From the NCBI GenBank assembly GCA_000695325.1, contig AVPN01000164.1:64701-89489 (forward strand): a DNA stretch of 24,789 nt, in the 5' to 3' direction. The position numbers and the translations under genes are program-made. Below, one piece after another: positions 1-9,649 of the stretch (the stretch's first letter is position 1; every line of letters begins with the position of its first letter). This DNA is from Pleurobrachia bachei. Lineage: Eukaryota > Ctenophora > Tentaculata > Cydippida > Pleurobrachiidae. The notes under the pieces were generated by a model that ran no database searches, was not told the origin of the DNA, and was given only the letters and a program-made list of their open reading frames with translations.

Positions 1-609
1 GTATGGGCTTGCCTTGTTCGACCCTCCTTCCCCGCGATAAAAAAGAGTTTGAACAAAACAAGTATGGGCATTGTACACTGAATTCAGTTTATCAAAATTT
101 TGATAAACTGTATTTTGATAAACTGTAACCAACAAAATCTAACAAATTTATAACAAAAACTTAGTGTCTGCTCAGTCGAACGGTAAAGAGTAGTACAAAA
201 ATGTGGCTTGTATTTATTATGGCTTCAATTAAATTGTATTCTTCTGACTTCTAGTCTACTACCTAGACAACAAGCTATTGAGAGAGAAAATAGAAACTAT
301 CGCCCTGGTATACTGATTTTAGAAATTTAGGTCTTTTTGTCCACCTCGGTGATTGCTCAATTCAGCCTGAATGATGGGGGAATACTATCGATTATCATGC
401 ATGACATTTATATGGTGAATCAGTGGTCACGTGATGTCTGGAGAGTTGTTAGGGGGATTTGGAGAATATTAACAGAGGGATGACATCAAAATAGAGAAAA
501 AGAGGGATGTCTGTTTAGACGAGGGGAAGGTTAGGGGGAGTATATCTATATTCTATATCCCACAGGGAATTGCAACGCTAGATCAAGATGAATGTGCACA
601 GAAACAAGG
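1..609. other. Intergenic stretch left of the lysine-rich gene
   Basis: I see no gene here. It holds a reverse copy of a dispersed repeat at about 8-40, a short direct repeat of TTTTGATAAACTGTA around 95-128, and a perfect GTCACGTGAT E-box-type site at 426-435. It lies downstream of the lysine-rich gene, so part of it may be that gene's 3' UTR. Confidence 0.5.
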
Positions 610-3119
610 TTACAAACATATGATCCATGCACACAGAGCACACTCACTGTTATATTGACGTTGTACAGATGGATTATTATGCCTCACACCCTCCACTGAA
701 GCTCCCTTTTTGTCAGGAAGCTGCGATGCCACTTTTACAACTGGTTTCTGTACCGTCTTTTCAACTTTCACATCTGGTTTTGTTTCCGTTTTTGCCCTAA
801 CTTCGACAGGTTTTGGTGTTACATTGGGTTTCACAGGTTCTACTTTGACTTCAGGTACTTTCGCAGCTTCAACCTTGATCTCAGGTACTTTCGCAGATTC
901 TATTCTGATTTCAGTAACTTTCACAGGTTGAGTCTTGATCTCTGGTACTTTCACAGGTTCGACCTTGACCTCTTGTACTTTCTTGCCTTTCTTAATTTCA
1001 GGTACATTCGCAAGCACTTTCTTGACCTCAGGTACAGGTTCAATCTTGACCTCTGGTGTTTTCACAGGTTCTTTCTTAACCTCTGGTATTTTCACAGGTT
1101 CTTTCTTGATCTCTGATACTTTCACAGGTTCTACTCTGGTCTTCAAAGGTTCAGCCTTGACCGGTTTCCCCGATGATGTCTTCAGTTCAGGGATAGTACT
1201 TCTTCTCTCACCCAGTTTAGGAGCTACCTTCTTCTCAACTGTCACCAGAACCCTCTCCTTCAGGTCGCACGAGGTGAGGACAATATCAGGGATACACACC
1301 ATTACAGGTGTCTCTGTTGAAGATATCGGGACCGGGATATCTTGAACTGTCATAGCTGGTGTTGGAGATGATGATATGTTTTCCTGGTGATGTCTCTCCT
1401 TGTTGGACGATTGTTTCTTATCGGATGTTTTCTTTCCAGATGTCTCTTTTGAGGGTGTTTGCTTGGTTGAGCTTTTAGATGACTTCTTAGCATCCTTGGG
1501 CAAGGTCTTCTTTGAATCTCGGGATGGTGTTTTGGTGAGATCCTTCGAGGAACTCTTCTTCAGTTCTTTAGATGAACTTTTCTTCAGTTCTTTAGATGAA
1601 CTCTTCCTGACAACTTTTCCATCTTTTGAAGAACTCTTCACTTAGACCCACTCCTTGACTTCTTATCTCCCCTCCGTTTTGTATCTTGTGTAGTAGTTTC
1701 ACTACCATCACTCGACTTCGCTTCGCTCGCGTGGCTGCTGCTGGCGAGGCTGCTGCTCGCTGAGTCCTCGAATAGCGCCAGATCTTCGTCTTCAAGTGCT
1801 GCAAAACACACAGCGTGAGCATAATGCTATCACACCCTTCTAACACAACTACAGACTACAGTGTAACACAAATGAGCAAATTAAAAAGGGCTTCAAAAGG
1901 TTAGTGTTAGTGTTACACACTCACAATAACTTGACACAACACTAAATCTAATACATAACTGCACTTGTGATGTTGAGGGTAAAATTGGCACAAACACACA
2001 CCTCACAAGATACAAGCTGCAGTTTAGAAGTAAAGACAAACAATACAGTGATCAGGTAGCACCACATCGCACGTACAACTAACCACAAACTACAGTTAAC
2101 TACACGAAGTCACCCCTACTATTGCACATAGCTTGCACAGAGGGGTAGTTTACAGTTAACTACACCACCTGACAAACACAAAGCAGACCTGCCGATGATA
2201 ACATGACTCTCTTTTTCAGCTACAAAACAGATGAGGAAGATATATTAGAAATATATGAACAGTAATTGTGTACTCAATCTCCGGCAGGTCAAAATGGGCC
2301 ACAATACACACTGCACGACTCTATAAAAACAATGTTGGATTGAGGGGCAGCTGTAGAGAGAAGAACACGCAACATGCGGAAAGGAATTGGATGTTTGTAA
2401 AAACAAATGAGAGGTGACCAAGTTCGGGAGACAAATGGATGAAACCGGTAAATAAAAGTGACATGGATATGGATAATCCAGAATCTAGATTCTAGAATAC
2501 CAGTGCTGATCTCTCACACTTAACCGGGCACAAGATTGAGAGACAAGGTGTTACCGCAGACCAGTCTACCATGGGCATGACATGTCATACAACCTGTCAG
2601 GCGAATGCTCTGACCACAGTTCTCGCGTGCTCCTTATATGAGAGAAGCGAGAATTGGGTCAGGCCAATGCTCTGACAGCATACAACCAACACAGCATGAA
2701 ATCAACAGCACATAAAAGCCAGCTACAGTTTAGAAAAGTACTTACATTTTGAATAGAGGTTTTCCAAAATCACAATATAATGGTCACAACTAACAAAACC
2801 CACCGTTCAGTTTGATTTCCGAGGTTTCCCAGTGCATTATCTTGCTGACTAAGCTATCCTCAGGTAGGAAGATCTTGACTGGGGCATCTTCTGATACCAG
2901 ACCTAGATGGGGGAGGGGGGGTTGCGTTAGGAATCACGCATTATATCACTTCATAATATCCATAGAAAGCGGCACTTCAGAGCTGTATTTTATGCAGTTA
3001 TATTATTACCCTTAGCTACGCCTTTTCGAAGAGATGGTATTGTTTCAGTCATTGAGCGACAAGCTGGACTTGTCTGGTGTTCTAGGGTTGGACAGTGGAC
3101 TACCGTCCCAGGTGGGGAA
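610..3119 (-). CDS. Lysine-rich, repeat-containing protein of unknown function (5' end not resolved, one frame break)
   Basis: I do not recognise the family. The model has three exons, 3010-3119, 2804-2902 and 610-1798, joined by canonical splice sites with matching phases (phase 1 at both junctions). The first two exons encode an ordinary-looking segment ending in MHWETSEIKLN. The large last exon starts acidic and Ser-rich (ALEDEDLALFEDS), then becomes Ser/Lys-rich with KSSSKELKK units, and then holds about a dozen 10-13 residue units of the type EPVKVPEIK. The tail ends in ECALCAWIICL. The protein is probably largely disordered; the Lys/Pro/Val repeats could bind nucleic acid or microtubules, but that is a guess. 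The frame breaks at about 1641-1647: the upstream frame ends at TGA just after SGSK and the next frame continues in the same composition, as if one base were missing. The first exon or exons lie further right and were not identified. Confidence 0.55.
1799..2803 (-). other. Long intron of the lysine-rich gene
   Basis: This 1-kb stretch separates two phase-matched exons. I see no further exon in it. It carries the terminal-inverted-repeat element at 2594-2678 and, near 2087-2166, two direct copies of TACAGTTAACTACAC flanking a small ACCCCT/AGGGGT hairpin. Confidence 0.5.
2594..2678. mobile_element. 85-bp non-autonomous TIR element with 8-bp target duplication
   Basis: The element begins CTGTCAG and ends CTGACAG. 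The arms remain largely complementary inward for about 30 bp, through TGACC and TTCTCGC blocks. It is flanked on both sides by the perfect 8-bp repeat CATACAAC (2586-2593 and 2679-2686), a clear target-site duplication. An 8-bp duplication is typical of the hAT superfamily, although other families can also make 8 bp. A related copy in inverted orientation lies at 15561-15637. It is too short to code for anything. Confidence 0.75.
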
Positions 3120-3375
3120 CTAAGACAATAATGGTGCAATGTTAGTGTGATTTAGTGTGATGGCTCACAAGTACAAAAGGTCAAATACTGAACAGTTTCT
3201 AAACAGCGTATCGCAATTTGTGCCGCCAAACAACAGCTGATAACAGAACACAAAGAGCGCCCTACGGAGTAGGGAGTAGGGGGGCAAAGAGGACAGTCTA
3301 GTCTTGGGCCTGATCCACACAGTGTAACAACAAACAAATGTGTGGCCAAGATACTAACTTTTTCAGACATATATC

Positions 3376-3444
<69 letters not shown>

Positions 3445-4669
3445 TAAAACAAACAAATTCCACTGTGGAATTGTTTGTGTAATCTATTGCTCTGAGTTTC
3501 TAATTGGGGGAGGGGACCAAGGTTAACTACAGGATTACGACAGCTCTCTATTAGAATTGAGCACGACAAAAGATACCGATGGTATTATATGATACTCAGG
3601 GAGCGGCTGAGACTCCGAGAGAGGTGGAGCAGCTGACAGTGGAAGAAGATCAGAACATCGATATGGTAAAGATTATCTCGTGATCCAGGGTTTCAAGGAG
3701 AGGCATTGTGAGATTGCATGTTATAAGACGCTGTTTTTTGCTATGCAATTATTAATTAAACAGCTCTCTTTACTTTAGCTTTCACTCTCTACTCTCAAGA
3801 ATTCTCCTCCCTCCCCTCTCTCTCTCGCTCAACCACTTCAATCATATTTCACCCGAATACATGTGATAAGACCAGGATACTACGTAAGCAACGTCGACAA
3901 CTGGCAAGGGTGAATGGAGAGATCGACAAGAGAGACATTCCCTCTGCGTGTGTGCGTGTGGACCCTGGATGATCGTGTGACGACATGTTCTTGTTTAGAG
4001 TGCAAACTGGACCCTGAGACAACGCTCTTCGTTGTGACTTCATAGGTGGAAGTTGAAATGGAACGCAGATTGATACGGGGAAAAAGGGAAAATAGAGAAA
4101 TAGAGACACGGATTGAAAGAGACGGAATGAAACTGGACAGAAGAGAGGGCATTGAGATGAACAGGTTTCCTAAAGACAGATGAGATAAATTAGCAGGTAT
4201 TGCGTAGACAAGTTGTAACAATCCTGATAGCAATGGATTTTCGATGCCACACTGTTTTTACTTTTACTTCCAAACAATATCGAGCACTTTCTGTGTTTAC
4301 CGACAACCAAATGGAATTCAGGGCAGTGCTTGTTGAGCTTGTTGACTGCTTGAAGATTGAAATGATAATGATTTTGATAGTATAGCGTGGAATAATTTAA
4401 ACAAGTTAGATTCCCAATTCCAAGATAAAGCAGCTGTACAATGTAACAGACACCAATAGACTTAAAGTTTTCATGAAATTGCCACAAGAGTGATTCTCCT
4501 AACCTCATGTATGCAGTTATCGATTCCTCTGTCGTCTGAAAGAGGGAGGATGTGAGAAAATCATAATTTCTTTTTGTTTTGGCGGGGAAGGAGGTTCGAC
4601 TAAGGCAAATTTCTTTCAGAACTTTCTCTGAATTTCCTAAAATTCCGGGTACTAATTTTATTTACCTGT
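3120..4669. other. Stretch with no firm gene; one tentative 32-nt exon
   Basis: No exon here can be firmly supported. On the minus strand 4504-4535 has a good polypyrimidine tract and CAG acceptor upstream, a GTTAGG donor downstream, and an open frame TTEESITAYM; it may be an upstream exon of the lysine-rich gene. The stretch at 3580-3650 is also open on the minus strand, but its phase does not fit the next exon. A GA microsatellite (3379-3440) and a dispersed repeat copy (about 4581-4610) also lie here. The reading frames at 3849-4233 look like low-complexity noise. Confidence 0.4.
3379..3440. repeat. (GA)n microsatellite
   Basis: About 31 uninterrupted AG dinucleotides on the plus strand, CT on the transcribed strand. 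Long Arg-Glu or Ser-Leu frames across it are artefacts of the repeat. Confidence 0.97.
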
Positions 4670-5979
4670 TTAATTTGGTTCAAGTTGCTGTGCTCTCAAG
4701 AACTCCTTACATTTGTTCCTGACCTCAGCCGTAGTTGGTACAAAATGTCCTAATTAGGAGAAAGAGTGGGGTGAAAGAAGTTACAAAGAGTTGACAGGCA
4801 AACAACCACAGTTCAAGTTCAACCCCATCCCAACAAGATCAACTAACCTCCTGGGTGAGCTAGTATAACAGGATCAGCGAAGTAGGTCGTCAGTTTCTGA
4901 CTCATCTCTAGCAGGAAAAGGGATATTCAAGTTGGATTCAAGGGGGATTCAAGCTATCCCAATTGGATTATCCCATTCCCATATTAAAACAATCAGGTAT
5001 TGAAAATTGATAGATTCAAATACAAATATTGGAACTCGCCCCAGTCTAGTGAGTCACCTCACAAACATCACACATACCTGGTGAGATGACATTGTCTCCC
5101 ATCCCATAAACATGTAGACTAGGAACTTGTAGAACACTCTCATAGTATTTGTCGTGTTTGGATATCCGAGATTTGTACCCTCCAAATAGGATAACAAATC
5201 CCGGCTTGGGAATATCCTTCATCGAGCAAAGCAGAGCAGCAAAACACGATCCCTGACTGAACGCCAATATTCCGTCAAATGGGCCCTGAAATGTGTTATC
5301 ACTCACTCAATTATCAGTGACAAGAGAAGAAGCTCTTCTTGTTGCAGCTATGAAATGTTTGAATTTTGAATATCTCACCTGCAAATCTCGCTGAGAGACT
5401 AGCGCGCTAAAACCGCTTTGCTTTTCTCACAAGAAACGCGCATGGCGGGAGGGATTTCATGAGCCACGACATAAATTGTGACACTGGATGTCCAACTGAC
5501 CCTATGCTGTTTTTTATCTGGTTTTATCTGTATTAACAACAAAATCCCTCAGAAAATTTAAGAAGAACATAAAAATTCCAAAAAACCTTTTCTTTTAAAT
5601 GATCGCTGATAAACTGTACACTCTCATCAAAGCCGGGGTCTTCACAACTGTAATCTAGACAGTTGTATGTTTGGAGATCGTGGGTGGAGGGATTGCTATA
5701 AAACCAACTGAAACTGCCTTCTTCCCCGTGTACAGCGTGGGGCGCCTTCACAAACTCTGGGGATAGTGGGGTGAAGCGGTAAGAAGGGGATATCGGATTA
5801 GAAGGTAGGTTTGGGAACACTGGTCATAGAAACATGGAAATGGGAGAAACAGCATTGGATCATAACCTACCAAATTCTGCAAGAGATTTCAAAGCTTTTC
5901 TGAGTCCACCCGTTTTCTCCCTAAAACTCTCGTCACCTTGTCTATACCCGTGAAGGCACAATATCCTCAACTTGGTCAT
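4670..5979 (-). CDS. OVCA2: OVCA2-like serine hydrolase (FSH1 family)
   Basis: An alpha/beta hydrolase of the FSH1/OVCA2 family; relatives hydrolyse long-chain esters. Five exons: 5871-5979, 5587-5819, 5078-5285, 4848-4907 and 4670-4749. All junctions are canonical with consistent phases and give 229 aa, against about 227 in human OVCA2. The N-terminus [19 protein letters not shown] followed by REKTG is the family signature (oxyanion strand, then FREKTG). The nucleophile elbow is AFSQG with Ser124, the acid is Asp178 in GMGDNVI, and the base is His205 in GGHFVP, so the catalytic triad is complete. The ATG follows the upstream NIPP1 stop (orphan copy) by about 200 bp. The first exon also exists as an identical second copy at 6982-7090; the copy nearer exon 2 is used in this model. 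Confidence 0.9.
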
Positions 5980-6532
5980 TTCACAAACCTTTGATAGAGA
6001 TCAAATAGTATGCTTTTAGATTGCAGGAACCAATTATTGTTTTAGGACTTGAGGAAACCAATCAACAAGGCTCATTTGATAATGGCAGGGAACCAGAACT
6101 TGTGTGTATAAATAGATCAAGATAACAACATTGGGTTGGGTAAAATATAGTGTCTCTTTCGTCAAAGGTATCGATTTTAAAAAAGCGCAATTTTGGTCTC
6201 TGGTTTTCGACCAGGCCAGCTTTCCTTTGCGTACTTCTTTCGTTTTGGCTCTGAATCTTCTGATTCTGAAAACATTACATGTTAGAACAAATTATAGAGA
6301 GGGGCAACTTGTTTCAGGGTCCGGAGAAGCTAAAATCACCAAAATGGAAAAGTACAAAAAATGGAGTGGAGACATACATACCTTGTTTTGGGGGCTCGGG
6401 TACAGGTTGGGGAACAATAGCCGCCAAATCCACTGGCTCAGGGGCTGCGTTAACCCGGGGTAAATAACTGAAAACATTCAGATCTGATATATAAGAAGTG
6501 ATTGAGATTTGAGAATAGTCCGGGTGGACTAT
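5837..6532. repeat. Direct repeat 1, left copy (696 bp)
   Basis: This block is repeated, apparently without a mismatch, at 6948-7643 (offset 1111). It holds the last two exons of NIPP1 and the first exon of the OVCA2-like gene, so it spans their intergenic region. The copies are separated by 415 bp of unrelated sequence. Confidence 0.95.
6177..6467 (-). pseudogene. Orphan copy of the last two NIPP1 exons
   Basis: Exons 6382-6467 and 6177-6265 duplicate the NIPP1 C-terminal exons at 7493-7578 and 7288-7376, including the conserved KKYAKESWPGRKP end and the TAA stop. No NIPP1 body lies directly upstream on this side of the 415-bp insert. NIPP1 transcripts would meet the other copy first, so this copy is probably not used unless an alternative transcript skips the first. 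Confidence 0.8.
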
Positions 6533-6947
6533 GGACGATAGTACCACGCGACAGCGTGGTACATCATCACTTGTGCCACGAGGGCGGAGCCCGAGTGGTA
6601 CAAGTCGCTCGTGAGCCCGTAGGGCAAACGGAATTCGTTATTCTAACAACACGACCGCAGGGAGTGTTTTTAGAGTACCTCTGCCACGACCGTAGGGAGT
6701 GGTAGAGGTTTACTTATCACACGACCGAAGGGAGTGTGATAAGTTTACGAATTCACAAGCAATGATGTGCCACAGATGTGAAAGTGGTGCTATTGCATTG
6801 TCCCACGCAATACAAATTCAAACGATAGTCTACCGCGGAGAGAAGGGGTAGGAAATACAAAGAGGGGACTACAAAGAGAGGAATTCACAGATCGAAAGAT
6901 AAATGGTGTGTTTGTGGGACTAGGAGAAACAAAAGATAACGCGACAC
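6533..6947. other. 415-bp insert between direct repeats, carrying a nested hairpin array
   Basis: Unrelated to the flanking genes. The left half (6541-6768) is a cluster of hairpins, described separately. The right half (6769-6947) is unstructured AG-rich sequence with one small ATTGC/GCAAT hairpin near 6793-6810. The only open frames are short and look accidental. The insert separates the two copies of direct repeat 1 and is found nowhere else in the window. Confidence 0.85.
6541..6768. repeat. Array of six hairpins inside nested inverted repeats
   Basis: H1 6541-6562: GTACCACGC stem, 9 bp perfect, GACA loop. H2 6569-6605: 11-bp stem ACTTGTGCCAC/GTGGTACAAGT with an inner GGGC-GGA-GCCC hairpin. 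H3 6615-6625: GCCC-GTA-GGGC. H4 6643-6673, H5 6677-6709 and H6 6712-6744 share the tip GACCGNAGGGA, at exact 35-bp spacing (6653, 6688, 6723), but have different self-complementary stems of 10-11 bp. The tips can be read as CC-GNA-GG closed by tandem G-A mismatches next to a CAC/GTG stem. Outer arms 6561-6575 and 6754-6768 pair at 13 of 15 positions, and GAATTCGT (6631-6638) pairs with ACGAATTC (6747-6754) around H4-H6. The whole could fold into a branched, cloverleaf-like form. Confidence 0.9.
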
Positions 6948-7643
6948 GAAATGGGAGAAACAGCATTGGATCATAACCTACCAAATTCTGCAAGAGATTT
7001 CAAAGCTTTTCTGAGTCCACCCGTTTTCTCCCTAAAACTCTCGTCACCTTGTCTATACCCGTGAAGGCACAATATCCTCAACTTGGTCATTTCACAAACC
7101 TTTGATAGAGATCAAATAGTATGCTTTTAGATTGCAGGAACCAATTATTGTTTTAGGACTTGAGGAAACCAATCAACAAGGCTCATTTGATAATGGCAGG
7201 GAACCAGAACTTGTGTGTATAAATAGATCAAGATAACAACATTGGGTTGGGTAAAATATAGTGTCTCTTTCGTCAAAGGTATCGATTTTAAAAAAGCGCA
7301 ATTTTGGTCTCTGGTTTTCGACCAGGCCAGCTTTCCTTTGCGTACTTCTTTCGTTTTGGCTCTGAATCTTCTGATTCTGAAAACATTACATGTTAGAACA
7401 AATTATAGAGAGGGGCAACTTGTTTCAGGGTCCGGAGAAGCTAAAATCACCAAAATGGAAAAGTACAAAAAATGGAGTGGAGACATACATACCTTGTTTT
7501 GGGGGCTCGGGTACAGGTTGGGGAACAATAGCCGCCAAATCCACTGGCTCAGGGGCTGCGTTAACCCGGGGTAAATAACTGAAAACATTCAGATCTGATA
7601 TATAAGAAGTGATTGAGATTTGAGAATAGTCCGGGTGGACTAT
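6948..7643. repeat. Direct repeat 1, right copy (696 bp)
   Basis: Identical, as far as I can compare by eye, to 5837-6532. It ends where the sequences diverge after GGGTGGACTAT. NIPP1 reads into this copy for its last two exons. Confidence 0.95.
6982..7090 (-). pseudogene. Orphan copy of the first OVCA2-like exon
   Basis: This exon encodes the same 36 residues from [11 protein letters not shown] as 5871-5979 and keeps its ATG and GTAGG donor. To reach exon 2 of the hydrolase a transcript would have to splice over the 415-bp insert and the other repeat copy. It could act as an alternative promoter and first exon, but the simplest reading is a duplicated fragment. Confidence 0.8.
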
Positions 7644-9288
7644 AGTATATATTATAAAATCAGCTCTTTATTACCGGTTGGGAGTCAATGTATTACCTAG
7701 TTTTTGTCTTTGTCGGCGATGTTAGTGGCGGAAGATTGCTATAGAGACTATTGTCACGGGCTGTCTCCGCTTTCCTTTTACTGTCATACAGAGTGTTCGT
7801 ACCATCCCCTGGCTAAGGATAGAGAGAGTAATTTCAATACTAGAACATTATTTCAAGACTAGAATATTACATAATTTAATCGACACTCGTTCATCTTTAA
7901 TCGAGTGTGGCTAATCCACAAATAATACACGCACATTGTTCCAGCTTACAGCTAATGTTAACCATTATTCCACATACCCACAATCCCCACTACTATGACC
8001 TCCTCTAGTACAAAGATTTGGAGGGTTAGGTAGGATCTATATCCTCGGGATTTATCACAAGAGGGTCATCTGTAAATGAGATCCTGTTGGACCCCGAACT
8101 AGATCGCCGTTGTTCTGTTTTATCCCCTGCCGTTGCTATAACAACCCTTTTGTTGTGGGTTGTGTTGAACTCTGTCAAATCATCCAGCTCTTTCTCGTTC
8201 TCTATGCCTGGTGTGGAACGAGGTGCGAGTCAGATAATTATACCTACTTTATAAAACACATCGGTGTTATACAAACTGATTCGTGAGTTTCTATAGCCGT
8301 TGGAATAGAATCACAGTATCATATATCCTTAATCCATCCTAAATTATATACATAATCCCTACAATAGCTCACCTAAAAGTTCCTGAAGCTGCTTGTTCTC
8401 TCCTGCAATCGAGTAAACATGTGTTCCCTGGGGTCTCTCTCTGAGAGTGAAGGCTCTGCTGGACGCCCCGAAATGGAAGGATTGATCCACTAGGAGCTGT
8501 TTAGGGGTGCTTCCTTCTAGCCGGATGGTGCCAATAAATGAACCGTGAGCTGGGGAGAGAGGGAGTGTGAGAGAGAGAGGGATGGAGTAGCTCATTATTA
8601 TGGTGACTCACCATTGTTTAATTTCGGGTAATACTATATTGTCTGGTGAGAACAAAAAATTCAACAACAGTTGAACAACATATAGTTCAGCTAGATGTTA
8701 CATACTGCTGTTTAAGTCGATGATAAAGGATCTTTTGAGGACTTTGTGGTAGACAAGGGCGGCGTGATATCGACTAGCGGAGGCATGATCAATCGTGATA
8801 TCAACCACGTCTGCGTTTCTACCTGAAATTGATATTAATTGTTACTGCAATTCACTTTCTGTAATTAGCGGCGTTTCCTTACTATGACATATTTGTCATT
8901 TGATTGATTTATTTAATTTAAGATATTATGGAAAGCTGTATCAATTAAAATCTTTATTGAGTAATTCCAAAGTATACCTACCAAACAGATAATATGGCTT
9001 TTCATCGATCATTTTCTTCTCAATTAGTTTATCATTCTTGATGACAAGATTTACCTCGGGTCGTCCTCCGAACGGTTGGGACCTATCCTTCCTTCTAAGT
9101 TTTTATAACTCTTAGCCCGGTAAACCAAGATTCTAAAACTCCCAGTTGCAATACATATATTTTGTTATATTCTAAAAACCCTTGTAACAACTTTACCAGT
9201 CAGGTGGAGTGAATGCGTTGGTCCTCTCTGCTTCCCTATCAAACTTCCTTTTTGGTGCTCTAGTCCTGGGCCGCACTGCATGCATCAT
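7288..9288 (-). CDS. PPP1R8: NIPP1 / PPP1R8, nuclear inhibitor of protein phosphatase 1
   Basis: A nuclear PP1 regulatory subunit with an FHA domain that binds phosphorylated splicing and chromatin factors. Exons: 9197-9288, 8982-9082, 8706-8822, 8373-8549, 8029-8207, 7697-7812, 7493-7578, 7288-7376. The ATG is preceded at once by an in-frame TAA. The FHA core is clear: YYLFGRN, SASRYHAALVYH and DLNSTHGSFIG. Next come LDDLTEFNTTHNKR, an RISF (RVxF-type PP1-docking) motif, and NPEDIDPT, as in vertebrate NIPP1. The C-terminus KKYAKESWPGRKP also matches the family. One fault: after NPEDIDPT the frame runs into TAA (8026-8028) with no GT donor, and the conserved segment that should follow (VGRFRN type in relatives) is not seen. 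The next exon starts in the matching phase 0, so a lost exon or local error is likely. Length would be 222 aa if the stop is real and 318 aa if the exons join directly. Confidence 0.88.
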
Positions 9289-9649
9289 TTACATCATTCT
9301 CAAGTCACAATTATTATCTCAACTAATACAGAGAGATGGTGTAAAATGTAAATTAAATCATAATTCAGTAAAACACGCATGAATGTCTCGACAAAATATT
9401 ACAATTTACAAAATATTAAAGCACATAATAAAAAACACGACTCTTGTCATGCCAACTCACTCTTTTTACTTGAACTCTTTTGAACTCACTCTCTAAACTT
9501 CACCTTGCAGTTTTCACTTGAACTCACTCACTCTCGCATATATTTTCTCTTCTCCCCAGCTCTTTCTATTCGCCAACTCTCTCACCAATGTGATACACGC
9601 ATAAATAACTCTCTTAAAACTCTCTTTATTTTATTCCCTCATCCTCTTC
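9289..9649. other. Gap between the TPX2-like gene and NIPP1
   Basis: AT-rich sequence with several ACTTGAACTC / AACTCACTC-type imperfect repeats around 9468-9535. It should hold the 3' UTR of the TPX2-like gene and the promoter of NIPP1. I see no gene or clear motif. Confidence 0.5.

Noticed and set aside
710-1345. Plus-strand frames rich in Thr/Ser/Gly over the lysine-rich exon
   Set aside because: They are the antisense of the repeated Lys/Val/Pro/Glu codons; there is no splice or start support on the plus strand.
3152-3526. Ser-Leu and Arg-Glu repeat proteins across 3379-3440
   Set aside because: Translation of a dinucleotide microsatellite in both directions.
3849-4233. Two minus-strand frames of 86-117 aa
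   Set aside because: Overlapping, low-complexity Leu/Ser sequences without convincing splice context; they could only be a UTR or chance.
6131-6477. Plus-strand and other frames in repeat 1, seen again at 7242-7588
   Set aside because: Antisense or wrong-frame shadows of the NIPP1 terminal exons.
6541-6768. CRISPR array, because of the 35-bp periodicity
   Set aside because: The constant part is only about 11-17 bp, the variable parts are palindromic rather than spacer-like, only three units are regular, and the setting is an animal gene cluster.
6541-6768. tRNA gene in the cloverleaf-like insert
   Set aside because: No T-arm or D-arm consensus, no A/B boxes that I can see, and stems of 9-11 bp are too long.
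5837-7643. The 696-bp repeats as the target-site duplication of a transposon
   Set aside because: Target duplications are normally 2-20 bp; this size needs duplication or a misassembly, not simple insertion.
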